From: Pseudomonas californiensis
GTDB taxonomy: Bacteria > Pseudomonadota > Gammaproteobacteria > Pseudomonadales > Pseudomonadaceae
Length of the DNA: 64,000 bases
Assembly (NCBI RefSeq): GCF_021147775.1
Contig: NZ_JAGTPK010000002.1
Span: forward strand, 62,001-126,000
Direction of reading: 5' to 3'
In this document: positions 17,681 to 26,736 of the stretch, piece by piece
Position numbering within the stretch: the stretch's first letter is position 1
Layout: each line of letters opens with the position of its first letter
The notes under the pieces: model-generated
What the model was told of the DNA's origin: nothing
Seen by the model: the letters and a program-made list of their open reading frames with translations, nothing else
Database searches by the model: none
Program-made: the position numbers and the translations under genes

Positions 17681-18643
17681 GTGAAGGCATTGCAAGGCGT
17701 TGAAGGACACGTGGAATGGGTCGAGGAGCCAAGTCCGGCCCTTGATGTGGGGCAGGTTCGTATCAAAGTCGCTGCGGCGGGTTTGAATCGGGCCGATCTG
17801 TTACAGCGTGCAGGCATGTATCCACCGCCTGCAGGCGTTACCTCGGTGCTGGGGCTTGAGTGCTCGGGCGTGATCGCGGAAGTCGGTCCAGGCACGTCCT
17901 GGCTGGTCGGCGACCGGGTTTGCGCGCTGCTGGCGGGCGGGGCGATGGCCGAAGAAGTGGTGGTCGATGCTCGCCATGTGCTGCCCGTTCCGGAAGGCCT
18001 GTCGTTGCACGAGGCAGCAGCTATTCCGGAGGTGTATGCCACGGCCTGGCTGAATCTGTTTCAGCTCGCAGGTTTGAAGGCGGGTGAAAAAGTCTTGCTG
18101 CACGCGGGTGCAAGTGGAGTTGGTTCAGCGGGTATTCAGCTTTGCAAAGCGTTCGGCAACCCGGTCTGGGTCAGTGTCGGTTCGACTGAGCGCTTGAACT
18201 ACTGCGTTGCGCTGGGTGCCCAGGGCGGAGTGGTACGCAGCGAAAGTCTTGAAGCGCTGAATGACTTTGCCCCGTTCAATGTCATCCTTGATCCGGTCGG
18301 CGCTAATTACGCGGAGTTGAACGTCAAGCTGCTGGCTCTGGACGGCCGCTGGGTGCTGATCGGTGTGATGGGCGGTCGGGACGCGAAGGTCGATCTGGCG
18401 CAGGTGTTGGGCAAGCGGATACAGCTGATGGGCTCGACGCTGCGCAGCCGCGACGAAACGTTCAAGGCTGATTTGCTGCGTGACCTGGGTCAGCACGTCT
18501 GGCCGTTGTTCACGGAAGGCCGCCTGAACCCCCAATTGGCGAAAACTTTTTCGATCAACGACGCCGAAGCGGCGTTCGAAGAGTTGGCCACCAATCAGGT
18601 GTCGGGCAAGATTGTGCTGGTGATCGACGAAAGTCTGGTGTGA
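17681..18643 (+). CDS. NAD(P)H quinone oxidoreductase, zinc-independent MDR family
   Basis: 320-residue protein of the PIG3/QOR group of medium-chain reductases, predicted to reduce quinones or enals with NADPH. It has the GroES-like N-terminal domain (AAAGLNRADLLQRAGMYPPPAGVTSVLGLE), the loop HAGASGVGSAGIQLCKAFG that binds the nucleotide, and the C-terminal KTFSINDAEAAFEEL helix. No catalytic zinc ligands are seen. The GTG at 17681 has TGGAGG seven bases upstream and begins VKALQGVEG, matching family length; the ATG at 17624 gives 19 extra residues and lacks such a site. A terminator follows. Confidence 0.88.
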   Translation: MKALQGVEGHVEWVEEPSPALDVGQVRIKVAAAGLNRADLLQRAGMYPPPAGVTSVLGLECSGVIAEVGPGTSWLVGDRVCALLAGGAMAEEVVVDARHVLPVPEGLSLHEAAAIPEVYATAWLNLFQLAGLKAGEKVLLHAGASGVGSAGIQLCKAFGNPVWVSVGSTERLNYCVALGAQGGVVRSESLEALNDFAPFNVILDPVGANYAELNVKLLALDGRWVLIGVMGGRDAKVDLAQVLGKRIQLMGSTLRSRDETFKADLLRDLGQHVWPLFTEGRLNPQLAKTFSINDAEAAFEELATNQVSGKIVLVIDESLV

Positions 18644-18652
18644 TCAGCGCCT

Positions 18653-18702
18653 GAAAAAAAGATAGCGGTCCCCGGGGTAATCCGAGGGGCCGCTTTTTTT
18701 TG
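18653..18702 (+). terminator. Terminator between qor-like gene and HAD gene, probably bidirectional
   Basis: AGCGG(T)CCCC pairs with GGGGCCGCT (18664-18692), flanked by an A-run at 18654-18660 and a run of eight T. It could stop transcripts from both convergent genes. Confidence 0.88.
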
Positions 18703-18714
18703 GCGCGCGCCTGT

Positions 18715-19368
18715 TCAGTTCCAGCTGTGCACCGGCCAGCCAGCCGTCTCGGCGTGCTCGCGCAGCACGGCGTCCGGGTTCACGACATGCGGGTGGTCGA
18801 CCCTGAGCAGCAGCGGCAGGTCATTTCGCGAGTCCGAGTAAAAACTCGCACCTTCAAGGTTTTCCCCTTCGGCATCCAGCCACTCCATCAGGCGGGTGAT
18901 CTTGCCTTCGCGGTAAGTCAGCACGCCGACCGTGCCGCCGGTGTAAACGCCGTGTTGCACGTCCAGCTCGATCCCCAGCACTTCGTCGATGCCCAGGCGC
19001 TCGGCGATGGGTTTGACCAGATGCACACCCGACGCAGATATCACCAGGATACGATCGCCCTTGGCACGGTGCTGCGCGATGGATTTACAGGCATCGCTGT
19101 AGATGATCGGTTCGATGAAGTCTTCAACCCACGGCCCGACCAGATGATCGATTTCTTCCGGCGTGCGTCCCGCCATGGGTTCAAGGCTGAACGCCATGTA
19201 GTCTTCCATCGCCAGTTGACCTGCACTGTAGGCGGCCATCAGTTCGTCATTGCGTTGCATGAACGAGACCGGATCGACCCAGCCCAGGCGGCCCATCTGC
19301 TCGCTCCACAGCGTCGCGCAGTCGCCGCCGATCAGGGTTTCGTCCAGGTCGAAAATTGCTAGAGCCAT
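18715..19368 (-). CDS. HAD-superfamily IB phosphatase-like hydrolase
   Basis: 217-residue SerB-like HAD hydrolase. Motif I is DLDETL (first Asp is the phosphorylated nucleophile), motif II is the Ser in VISASGVH, motif III a Lys in EGKITR, and motif IV SDSRNDLPLL. The helical cap sits between residues 20 and 95. It would release phosphate from a small phosphomonoester in the cytoplasm. It starts 49 bases after the ABC ATPase gene on the same strand and is likely the last gene of the uptake operon that begins at 24030, which suggests it works on an imported organophosphorus compound. The substrate is unknown. Confidence 0.83.
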   Translation of the reverse strand: MALAIFDLDETLIGGDCATLWSEQMGRLGWVDPVSFMQRNDELMAAYSAGQLAMEDYMAFSLEPMAGRTPEEIDHLVGPWVEDFIEPIIYSDACKSIAQHRAKGDRILVISASGVHLVKPIAERLGIDEVLGIELDVQHGVYTGGTVGVLTYREGKITRLMEWLDAEGENLEGASFYSDSRNDLPLLLRVDHPHVVNPDAVLREHAETAGWPVHSWN

Positions 19369-19417
19369 TTGCTCCTCCTAGAGGTTGTTGAATCAGGTGG
19401 AGGCCAGCCGGCCTTGC

Positions 19418-20407
19418 TCAATCCAGGGCACAGAGCGCCGAGGGTTCAATGTTCAGCGTCACACGGCGGCCATCGGGATGCAGATCATCCGCGCTGCGGT
19501 TCAGTACGTCGACCACCAATTCCACGCCTCGGGCCTGAACCCGGTAGCGGATGACGTTGCCGAGCAGGCTATGACTGCGCACTTCACCTTCCAGTTCGCC
19601 TGTCAGGCTCAGTTGAATGGATTCGGGGCGGATGGCGATGCGGCTGTTGATCGGGCGCTGCATCAGACGGGTCGCGGCGTCAGGTTCCAGCAAGTTGTAG
19701 TTACCGATGAAACCTGCGGCAAAAACGTCCACCGGTGCGGTGTACAGGGTTTCAGCGTCGCCGCTCTGGACGATACGGCCCTGGTTCATCAGGAAAATGC
19801 GGTCCGACATGGTCAGCGCTTCTTCCTGATCATGGGTGACGAATATCGTGGTCAGGCCCAGTTCGCGCTGGATGGCGCGGATCTGTTCGCGCAGGTGTTT
19901 GCGAATCCGTGCATCCAGCGCCGACAGAGGTTCGTCGAGCAACAACAGGCGCGGCCGCGTGACCAGCGAACGGGCAAGGGCAACACGCTGGCACTGTCCG
20001 CCGGACAACTGATGCGGGTAGCGTTTGGCGAAATCGTGCAACTCGACCATCTTGAGAATTTCGGCAACACGCGCCTGACTCTCTTCGGCGCTGACCTTCT
20101 GCATGCGCAGGCCAAAGGCTACGTTCTGCTCCACAGTCATGTTGGGAAACAGCGCATAGCTCTGAAACACCATACCGATGCTGCGTTTTTGCGGAGTAAG
20201 CGGTACCAGGTCCTGGCCATCGAGCAGAATGCGTCCGCTGTTGACCGAGGTCAGGCCAGCGATGCAGCGCAGCAGCGTGGATTTGCCGCAGCCCGAAGGG
20301 CCGAGCAGGGTAACGAACTCGCCTTTCGCTATGGTGCAGTTGATGTCACTGAACACGGCGGTGCTGGCGTAGCTTTTCTGCAGGTTTTCAATGCTGACAA
20401 AACTCAT
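19418..20407 (-). CDS. ABC importer ATPase, PotA/FbpC/PhnT type
   Basis: 329-residue ATPase that energises uptake by the two permeases encoded just upstream. Walker A GPSGCGKST, Q-loop VFQSYALFP, signature LSGGQCQR, Walker B LLLLDEP and the switch His in VTHDQEE are all visible. The C-terminal 90 residues form a TOBE domain (RIAIRPESIQL). The closest named relatives by layout are 2-aminoethylphosphonate and ferric-ion importers. The ATG starts a few bases before the stop codon of the preceding permease gene is cleared (gap of one base), so coupling is tight. Confidence 0.9.
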   Translation of the reverse strand: MSFVSIENLQKSYASTAVFSDINCTIAKGEFVTLLGPSGCGKSTLLRCIAGLTSVNSGRILLDGQDLVPLTPQKRSIGMVFQSYALFPNMTVEQNVAFGLRMQKVSAEESQARVAEILKMVELHDFAKRYPHQLSGGQCQRVALARSLVTRPRLLLLDEPLSALDARIRKHLREQIRAIQRELGLTTIFVTHDQEEALTMSDRIFLMNQGRIVQSGDAETLYTAPVDVFAAGFIGNYNLLEPDAATRLMQRPINSRIAIRPESIQLSLTGELEGEVRSHSLLGNVIRYRVQARGVELVVDVLNRSADDLHPDGRRVTLNIEPSALCALD

Positions 20408-20408
20408 T

Positions 20409-21206
20409 TCAGTCTTTGTCCTTGTTCAGTCGGTTGGCGGCCCAGGTCAGCACCAGCACAAAGAGGAAGTAGGAAATCACCAGCGCACTGTTGAAGTGCC
20501 CACTGCTGTTACGCATGTTGTTCAGGTAGACCTGAAGGGTTTCGTAGCGGGTACCCACCAGCAGGTTGGCGAAGACAAATTCGCCAAACAGAAAGGAAAA
20601 CGACAGCAGCAGGGCAATCATCAGACCTTTGCGCAGGTTCGGCAGCACCACGATGAAGGCAGCCTGCCAGGTGCTGGCGCCGAGCAACTGGGCAGCGTCC
20701 ATCAGATCGGTCAGGTTGATTGCTTGCAGGTTGTTGGTAATGGCGCGGTACATGAAGGGCAGGGCTACCGTGAAGTAGCAGCCGATCAGAATCCAGGGTG
20801 TGCCGACCATCGCCATCGGTCCTGAGCCGTAGAGCTGCAACAGACCCACCGAGGACACCACCGGTGGCACCGCGAAGGGCAGCAGAATCAGGATGTTCAT
20901 CAGCCCGTCGAGGCGCGGAAAGTGGTAATGCACCACAAACAGCAGTGGCAGGATCAGCACCACCGAGAGGATCAAGGCGCCCACGCAGACCAGCAGCGAC
21001 TGGCTGAAAGCCGCCAGGAATCGCGGATCGCTCCACAGCGCCACGTACCATTTGAAGGTCAGGCCGCTGGGCAGAATGGTGGCCGACCAACTGGTGGAAA
21101 TCGAATACAGGAAAGTGCCAGCCAGCGGCAACAGCAGCACCAGGAACAGCAGATACACCACGGTCTTGTGGTAAACCCCAGCGGGCCCTTTTTCAACGCG
21201 TGACAT
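20409..21206 (-). CDS. ABC importer permease 2
   Basis: 265-residue inner-membrane permease with about six transmembrane helices. The first is near residues 13-33 (TVVYLLFLVLLLPLAGTFLY). The EAA-type coupling loop is DLMDAAQLLGASTWQAAFIVVLPNLRKG. AAGGAG lies six bases before the ATG. It overlaps the first permease gene by 14 bases. With the ATPase and binding protein it forms one importer; the PhnV-type component of 2-aminoethylphosphonate systems is the best comparison. Confidence 0.88.
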   Translation of the reverse strand: MSRVEKGPAGVYHKTVVYLLFLVLLLPLAGTFLYSISTSWSATILPSGLTFKWYVALWSDPRFLAAFSQSLLVCVGALILSVVLILPLLFVVHYHFPRLDGLMNILILLPFAVPPVVSSVGLLQLYGSGPMAMVGTPWILIGCYFTVALPFMYRAITNNLQAINLTDLMDAAQLLGASTWQAAFIVVLPNLRKGLMIALLLSFSFLFGEFVFANLLVGTRYETLQVYLNNMRNSSGHFNSALVISYFLFVLVLTWAANRLNKDKD

Positions 21207-22035
21207 GGTAGCTCCTTCTCAATAGCCACTGATGGACCACTGTGACCAGTGTCATGAGCCCCACCAGAATCATCGCCAGAGCGCTGGCCATGTTTGGATC
21301 GAGGGTGATGTCGCCCGCAACCATGGCTGCGATGCGGATTGGGAGGACGTTGAAGTTGCCGGTGGTCAACGCATACACCGTGGCATAAGCCCCCAGTGCA
21401 TTGGCCAGCAAAATCACGAAGGTGCCCAGCAACGCCGGGGTCAATACCGGCAGGCCGATGTACCGCCAGAACTGGAAGTTGCTGGCGCCCAACAAGGCAG
21501 CCGATTCGTTCCAGTCCTCGCGAACGGCATCGAACGCCGGGTAGAGCAGCAATACGCCCAGCGGGATCTGAAAGTAGGTGTAGAGAATGATCAGGCCTGT
21601 TTTGGAGTACAGGTTGAAGTCGTCGATGATCCCGACATCCTTGAGAATCAAGGTCAGTGCGCCGTTAAACCCCAACAGGATGATGAACGCGAACGCCAGG
21701 GGGACACCGGCAAAATTGCTGGTCATGTTGGCGAACGAATTGACGAAGTCGCGCAGGCGCGAGTTCACCTTGCGCAGTGAGTAAGCACCCAGAATCGAAA
21801 TAATGATCCCGAACAGACTCGACCAGAAACTGATCTCCAGACTGAACTGCATGGCCTGACGGTAAAAGCGCGAACTGAACGCCTTGCTGAAGTTTTCCCA
21901 GCCCCAACCGCTGTCGCTTTGCAGGCTGTGGATCGCCACCCAGCCGAGCGGGGCGATCTGAAACACGATGAAGAACAGTGCAAAAGGCACCATGCACAGC
22001 AGCGCCAGCCATTTGCCACGAGTGAAGGTGGTCAC
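21193..22035 (-). CDS. ABC importer permease 1
   Basis: 280-residue permease with six predicted transmembrane helices beginning at WLALLCMVPFALFFIVF. Its EAA loop is ESAALLGASNFQFWRYIGLPVLTP. A GTG start at 22035 overlaps the phosphodiesterase stop (GTGA) and has GGGGGA upstream; a start six codons earlier is possible. It pairs with the second permease to form the channel. Confidence 0.87.
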   Translation of the reverse strand: MTTFTRGKWLALLCMVPFALFFIVFQIAPLGWVAIHSLQSDSGWGWENFSKAFSSRFYRQAMQFSLEISFWSSLFGIIISILGAYSLRKVNSRLRDFVNSFANMTSNFAGVPLAFAFIILLGFNGALTLILKDVGIIDDFNLYSKTGLIILYTYFQIPLGVLLLYPAFDAVREDWNESAALLGASNFQFWRYIGLPVLTPALLGTFVILLANALGAYATVYALTTGNFNVLPIRIAAMVAGDITLDPNMASALAMILVGLMTLVTVVHQWLLRRSYHVTR

Positions 22036-22838
22036 TTGAGTATCCCCCGGCACACGGGTTTATCGTGAGGCACGCCCAGCAGCTCGCAGATCGTGCCGCA
22101 GAGTTCGGTCTGTCGAGGCTTGGCATCCACGTTGAAGTTGAATGCATCGCCGAATACGAACAGCGGCACCTCGCGTTCCTCTGGCAGCAGACCATTGTGC
22201 GAGCGGTCGTTGTTCATGCCGTGGTCAGCGGTGACCAGTACCTGATAACCCGCATCCAGCCAGCGCTGCAGGTAATCGGCCAGGATGATGTCCGCGCTTC
22301 GGGCGCTGTTACGGTATTGCGCCGTGTCGAGACCGTGCTTGTGCCCGGCGTCGTCGATGTTCATGGGGTGGATCAACAGAAAGTTTGGCGCATGCTTGAG
22401 CCGCAAGCTCTCGGCATCGGCAAACAGGTGCGAGTCCGGGTAATGGTCGACCCAGTAAAACAGCCCGTGCTGGATAGCCAGTTCGGGTGCGTCTGTGTGC
22501 CGGTCGCGGGCAGCGTCGAACGGGGTGCGGTTGTACAGCTCGCTGATCCAATGGTAGGCCGCGGCAGCTGTGGTCAAACCTGCGTCGCGTGCGTAATGAA
22601 ACACGCTGCGCTGGTTCGAGAGGCGTGAAACGTTGTTGTGAACGATACCGCTGTCGATCGGCGCGACGCCGGTCATGATGCATTCGTACAAAGGGCGGGA
22701 AAGCGCTGGCAGCTCGCATTCCAGCTTGTATAGCGCGGCACGATTGGCATCGTGGTACGCCTGAAGATGGCCCATTGCATGGCGTGCCACTTCGTAGTTC
22801 AGGCCATCGAGCACAATCAGGATGACGTTGTGTTTCAT
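22032..22838 (-). CDS. Alkaline phosphatase-superfamily phosphodiesterase/phosphohydrolase
   Basis: 268-residue enzyme of the nucleotide pyrophosphatase/phosphodiesterase type. The first metal-binding Asp is in ILIVLDGLNYE, the region around SRPLYECIMTG fits the Thr/Ser nucleophile helix, and the later ligands are in NIDDAGHKHG and VTADHGMNND. No Sec signal is visible, so it acts in the cytoplasm. It sits between the binding protein gene and the permease genes, which suggests that it opens an imported phosphoester or phosphonate such as phosphonoacetate-like substrates. The in-frame start at 22901 is less likely because MKHNVIL is the family N-terminus. Confidence 0.85.
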   Translation of the reverse strand: MKHNVILIVLDGLNYEVARHAMGHLQAYHDANRAALYKLECELPALSRPLYECIMTGVAPIDSGIVHNNVSRLSNQRSVFHYARDAGLTTAAAAYHWISELYNRTPFDAARDRHTDAPELAIQHGLFYWVDHYPDSHLFADAESLRLKHAPNFLLIHPMNIDDAGHKHGLDTAQYRNSARSADIILADYLQRWLDAGYQVLVTADHGMNNDRSHNGLLPEEREVPLFVFGDAFNFNVDAKPRQTELCGTICELLGVPHDKPVCRGILK

Positions 22839-22962
22839 GGGCGACTCGCTTGGGCGAAGGTTATGACAGGACCCTTGGTGGGCAGAGCGGCTCGCCCGCA
22901 CAGACTGCGTAAGGGGTTACACAACCTGTGGGGGCGACTTCATCCATGAGGCGCTGGAGGAA

Positions 22963-24030
22963 TCAGTTCATCTCGATGATGACTTGCTCGTTCCACTTTT
23001 GAGGCAGGGACTTGGAAGTCTTTTCCCAGGCCGCCGGGTTCTTGATCGGCGTCACGTTCTTGTACTGCTCGTTTGGCAGCAGCTTGGCCTTCACGTCGTC
23101 AGGCAGCGTGACGTGCTCGGCACGGATCGGACGCGCATTGCCTTTGGCCAGGTTGATCTGACCCGCGTCGCTGAAGATGTATTCGCGCGTCAATTTGGCT
23201 GCGTTCGGGTGCTTGGCGTATTTGTTGATGATCGTGGTGTAACCGGAAATCACCGAGCCGTCCGATGGGATCAGCACCACGTAGTCATCCGGGTTAGCCA
23301 TCTTGGCCTTGTAGCTCAAGCCATTGAAGTCCCAGACCACGCCGACTTCCACTTCACCTTTCTCGATGGTCTGAATGGTCGGGTTGGCCAGCGACAGGCG
23401 TTTCTGTTTGGCCAGTTCGGTGAACAGTTGCAGGCCCGGTTCGATATTGGTTTCGTCGCCCTTCATCGCGAAAGACGCGGCCAGCACGCCATTGGCCGCT
23501 TGTGCCGCTGTGCTTACGTCACCGATCGACACCTTGTATTTGCCAGTCTTGAGGTCGGCCCAGCTTTTAGGCACGTCAGAGCCGTGCAGCAACTTCTTGT
23601 TGACGATGAACGCAATGGTGCCAGTGTAGGCCAGCGCCCAGTGGCCGTCCGTGTCCTTGGCCCAGGACGGGACTTGATCCCAAGTGCTTGGCTTGTAGGG
23701 TTGGGTCACACCTTTGGCCGCGGCGATGGGGCCGAAGGCTGCGCCCACGTCACCGATGTCGGCGCTGGCGTTGTCTTTTTCCGCATCGAACTTGGCCACT
23801 TCCTGCGCCGAACTCATGTCGGTGTCCATGTGCTTGAGACCGTACTTGGCTTCCAGGTCGGTCCAGGTGCCTTTCCAGTTCGCCCAGTCATCCGGCATGC
23901 CGACGCTGTTGATTGCGCCTTCAGTCTTGGCAGCTGCTTCCAGTGTCTTGAGGTCTGTGTCCGCAGCCATGGCTGCCGTGCTCATGGCAATGGCTGAACC
24001 GAGGAGTGATGCCAACAAAAGATGTTTCAT
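22963..24030 (-). CDS. ABC importer periplasmic substrate-binding protein
   Basis: 355-residue binding protein with a clear Sec signal ending AAMA-AD. The type II fold is of the ferric/2-aminoethylphosphonate/polyamine class: WTDLEAKYG early, DIGDVGAAFG, a hinge around GTIAFIVNKKLL, and VVWDFNGLSYKAK. It is the first gene of the minus-strand import operon and lies downstream of a GntR-type operator at 24079-24092. The substrate is not certain; gene company (phosphodiesterase, HAD phosphatase, UTRA regulator) favours an organophosphorus compound. Confidence 0.88.
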   Translation of the reverse strand: MKHLLLASLLGSAIAMSTAAMAADTDLKTLEAAAKTEGAINSVGMPDDWANWKGTWTDLEAKYGLKHMDTDMSSAQEVAKFDAEKDNASADIGDVGAAFGPIAAAKGVTQPYKPSTWDQVPSWAKDTDGHWALAYTGTIAFIVNKKLLHGSDVPKSWADLKTGKYKVSIGDVSTAAQAANGVLAASFAMKGDETNIEPGLQLFTELAKQKRLSLANPTIQTIEKGEVEVGVVWDFNGLSYKAKMANPDDYVVLIPSDGSVISGYTTIINKYAKHPNAAKLTREYIFSDAGQINLAKGNARPIRAEHVTLPDDVKAKLLPNEQYKNVTPIKNPAAWEKTSKSLPQKWNEQVIIEMN

Positions 24031-24078
24031 TCGAAGCTCCTAGTGCACTTCTTTACTGAAGTGTTCGTTGCGGATGGT

Positions 24079-24092
24079 TTGGTCTAGATCAG
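24079..24092. promoter_or_regulatory. GntR/HutC-type operator upstream of the importer operon
   Basis: TTGGTCTAGATCAG differs at two positions from the perfect palindrome CTGGTCTAGACCAG found before the regulator gene. It lies about 50 bases upstream of the binding protein start. HutC-subfamily regulators such as DasR and NagR bind this same TGGTCTAGACCA core. Confidence 0.82.
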
Positions 24093-24358
24093 CAATACCT
24101 GAGCCAAGTTAGGCCAGTTGCATGACATTTTCGTGTCGCGCGTGGAAATTGATTCCAATCTGCCTGCATTTCTGGCGGGTTGCGGGCTAAGCGTAGACCA
24201 TTGCAAAGTGCCTGTATCTCAAGGGCTTGCGCGGTGTTTTCGAGGGGGTTGGCATGGATCGTGAAGCACCTTGTCACACGACAGTCACACAGCCGGCCTA
24301 GGCTTGCGACGACAGCTGAAAGGGCGTTGGCGGCATCAGGGCATGCCACGAAGGTGCA

Positions 24359-24372
24359 CTGGTCTAGACCAG
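24359..24372. promoter_or_regulatory. GntR/HutC-type operator of the regulator gene (autoregulation)
   Basis: CTGGTCTAGACCAG is a perfect 14-base palindrome that ends 12 bases before the ATG of the GntR gene. The position implies repression of its own transcript. It is flanked by A on the left, giving near identity to the known dre-type element. Confidence 0.88.
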
Positions 24373-24384
24373 ATAGGTGCGAAC

Positions 24385-25104
24385 ATGCGCGAAGATGTGC
24401 CACGAGCGGTAACAACTATTTGTCATGCGTTGCAGGAGCAGATCGAACACGGTCTGTTGCCACCGGGCAGCAAGCTGCCTGCCGAGCGCAAGTTGAGCGA
24501 GGTTTTCGACACCACCCGCATTACGCTGCGTGAGGCACTGGTGCAGTTGGAGGCGCAAGGGCTTGTGTATCGAGAGGAACGGCGCGGCTGGTTCATATCG
24601 CCGCCGCGACTGGCGTACGACCTGATTCGTCGCAGTCATTTTCACGCCATGGTGTCGGCCCAGGGGCGAGTTGCGCAGACCCAGGTCCTGTCGGCTCGCT
24701 TGCAACCGGCGTCAGCGATGATCTGCGAGATGCTTGGGCTACCGGCGTTGTCCAGCGTGATTCAGATTTGCCGGGCCAGGCGTATCGATCAGCGGTTGGT
24801 GTTGTATGTGGAGCACTACCTGAAACCGGAATTCTTCCCCGGCATTCTTGAGCACGACCTTAATGAGTCGCTCACCGAGCTGTATGCGCGCTGTTATGAC
24901 CTGCGTTACGGACAGGTACGTTTCGATGTGATGCCTACCGCCTTGCATGCCGACGCGGCGTCAGCCCTCAAGGTGTCGCTGGGCAGCCCTGGCCTGCGCA
25001 TTGCGCGCATCAACCATGACCAGAACGAGCGGTTGATCGACTGCGATCTGGAATACTGGCGCCACGACGCGATTCACGTCAGCGCGATGGTGCGCGATAT
25101 CTGA
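24385..25104 (+). CDS. GntR-family regulator with UTRA domain (HutC subfamily)
   Basis: 239-residue transcription regulator. The winged helix is at residues 5-70 (LQEQIEHGLLPPGSKLPAERKLSEVF, then TTRITLREALVQLEAQGLVYREERRGWFIS). The C-terminal UTRA ligand domain includes VLSARLQPASAMICEMLGL and VYVEHYLKPEFFP-like segments. It is divergent from the importer operon, with an operator in front of each. It probably represses the operon until a substrate or product binds; PhnR of aminoethylphosphonate systems is the nearest model. The ATG at 24385 was chosen because the operator lies directly before it. Confidence 0.88.
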   Translation: MREDVPRAVTTICHALQEQIEHGLLPPGSKLPAERKLSEVFDTTRITLREALVQLEAQGLVYREERRGWFISPPRLAYDLIRRSHFHAMVSAQGRVAQTQVLSARLQPASAMICEMLGLPALSSVIQICRARRIDQRLVLYVEHYLKPEFFPGILEHDLNESLTELYARCYDLRYGQVRFDVMPTALHADAASALKVSLGSPGLRIARINHDQNERLIDCDLEYWRHDAIHVSAMVRDI

Positions 25105-25309
25105 CGGCGTCAGACAAGCCTTTCGAGAATCTTGAAAGCAGCCTGTTCCCGATAATTAAAGCCGACCGTCTACATCAACTCGACGATGATCATCAGCATC
25201 GAATGGAAAGTGTCCATGACATTCACCACCATGACTCGGACACTCGTGAGTCTGGACGGGTTGGGTCATGGCACTGGAGGAGCTGACACCCTTGACAGGC
25301 TGCCGATAT

Positions 25310-25340
25310 CGCTCGCACACAACAGACGTGTCTGCGAGCG
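25310..25340. terminator. Hairpin between convergent genes
   Basis: CGCTCGCA at 25310-25317 pairs with TGCGAGCG at 25333-25340, with further CAC/GTG pairing inside. It lies between the ends of the GntR gene and apeB. No T-run follows on either strand, so termination is only possible, not shown. Confidence 0.4.
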
Positions 25341-25360
25341 TTCTGCCCGGCTTCAGTGGC

Positions 25361-26650
25361 TCAAGGCAGCTCGTGGCTGGCGTAGAACGCGCTCAATACC
25401 TTGACCAAGTGCGCCAGGTCGTGGCTGCCGGCCAGTTCGCGGATCGAGTGCATGGCAAACGTCGGCAGGCCGATGTCGACCGTACGAATACCCAGATGGC
25501 TGGCGGTGATCGGCCCTATGGTCGAACCGCAGGCCATGTCGCTACGCACCACGAAGCTTTGTACCGGGACTTCTTCAGCCATGCACAGGTGGCGGAAGAA
25601 ACCGGCCGTTTCGCTGTTGGTGGCATAACGCTGGTTGCTGTTGACCTTGATCACCGGCCCGGCGTTGAGTTTCGGGCCGTGGTTGGCATCGTGCTTGTCT
25701 GCGTAGTTGGGGTGTACCCCATGCGCGTTGTCGGCCGAGATCAGCAGTGATTTCTGGATGGTGCGTACGTAGTCCTCGCTGCTCGGCAGCAGGCGCTGAA
25801 CGATCTGCTCCAGCATCGGGCCATCTGCACCGCAAGTGGACGACGAGCCGACTTCTTCGTGGTCAGTGCAGACCAGCAGCACAGTTTCGTCGCTGTCAGT
25901 GTTCAGTAGGGCTTGCAGGCCAGCGAAGCATGACAGCAGGTTGTCCAGGCGGGCGCCGGAGAGGAAGTCACCGTTGAGACCCACCACCGCAGCGCTCTGG
26001 GTGTCGTAGAAACTCAGCTCGTAATCAAGCACCACGTCGGCATTCAGACCATGCTCGCGGGCCAGTTGGTCGGTGAGCAGCGCGCGGAAGTCCGCTCGCT
26101 CATCACCGGCTACTTGCGCAAGGATCGGCGGCAACTCGTTCTGGGCGTTGATGGCCCAACCTTCGTTGGCGGTGCGGTTGAGGTGAATGGCTAGGTTGGG
26201 AATGATCGCAATCGGCAGCTTGAAGTCGATCAACTGACTTTCTACCTTGCCATCACGACGGAAAGTCACTCGCCCGGCCAGCGACAGGTCGCGGTCGAAC
26301 CACGGCGCCAGCAGTGCGCCGCCGTAGACTTCGACACCCAGTTGCCAAAAACCCTGACGCTGCAATTCCGGTTGCGGTTTGACGCGCAGGCACGGGCTGT
26401 CGGTGTGGGCACCGACCATGCGGATGCCGCCGGTCAAGGGTGACTGTCGGCCCATCCGGAACGCGACGATGGAGGAGTCGTTACGGGTAACGTAATACCG
26501 GCCGCCGGTTTCAACCGACCACGTGTCACGCTCGTCCAGACGCTGAAAACCAGCGGCTTCGAGGTGTTGCACCAGAGTGGCGGTGGCATGGAAAGGGGTA
26601 GGGGACGCCTTCAGGAAATCGATGAGGCCTTTGTTCAACTCTTCGCGCAT
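25361..26650 (-). CDS. apeB: M18 family aspartyl aminopeptidase ApeB
   Basis: 429-residue zinc aminopeptidase that removes N-terminal acidic residues from peptides in the cytoplasm. Metal ligands are visible in [13 protein letters not shown] (His), GARLDNLLS (Asp), DHEEVGSSS (Glu pair), and the late ATMHSIREL-like segment, here FAMHSIREL. The length matches the M18 family. It stands alone between the GntR gene and rluA. Confidence 0.92.
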   Translation of the reverse strand: MREELNKGLIDFLKASPTPFHATATLVQHLEAAGFQRLDERDTWSVETGGRYYVTRNDSSIVAFRMGRQSPLTGGIRMVGAHTDSPCLRVKPQPELQRQGFWQLGVEVYGGALLAPWFDRDLSLAGRVTFRRDGKVESQLIDFKLPIAIIPNLAIHLNRTANEGWAINAQNELPPILAQVAGDERADFRALLTDQLAREHGLNADVVLDYELSFYDTQSAAVVGLNGDFLSGARLDNLLSCFAGLQALLNTDSDETVLLVCTDHEEVGSSSTCGADGPMLEQIVQRLLPSSEDYVRTIQKSLLISADNAHGVHPNYADKHDANHGPKLNAGPVIKVNSNQRYATNSETAGFFRHLCMAEEVPVQSFVVRSDMACGSTIGPITASHLGIRTVDIGLPTFAMHSIRELAGSHDLAHLVKVLSAFYASHELP

Positions 26651-26736
26651 AACTAGCTCCAGACAGCAGTGGCGCGAGTTTACCGCATTGGCCTCATCGC
26701 TGCCTCACGCACTCGGCGAGACAGCACGCAGGTGGA

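Noticed and set aside
25186..25404. Short plus-strand frame after the GntR gene
   Set aside because: No ribosome binding site or homology; it runs into apeB on the opposite strand and crosses a hairpin.
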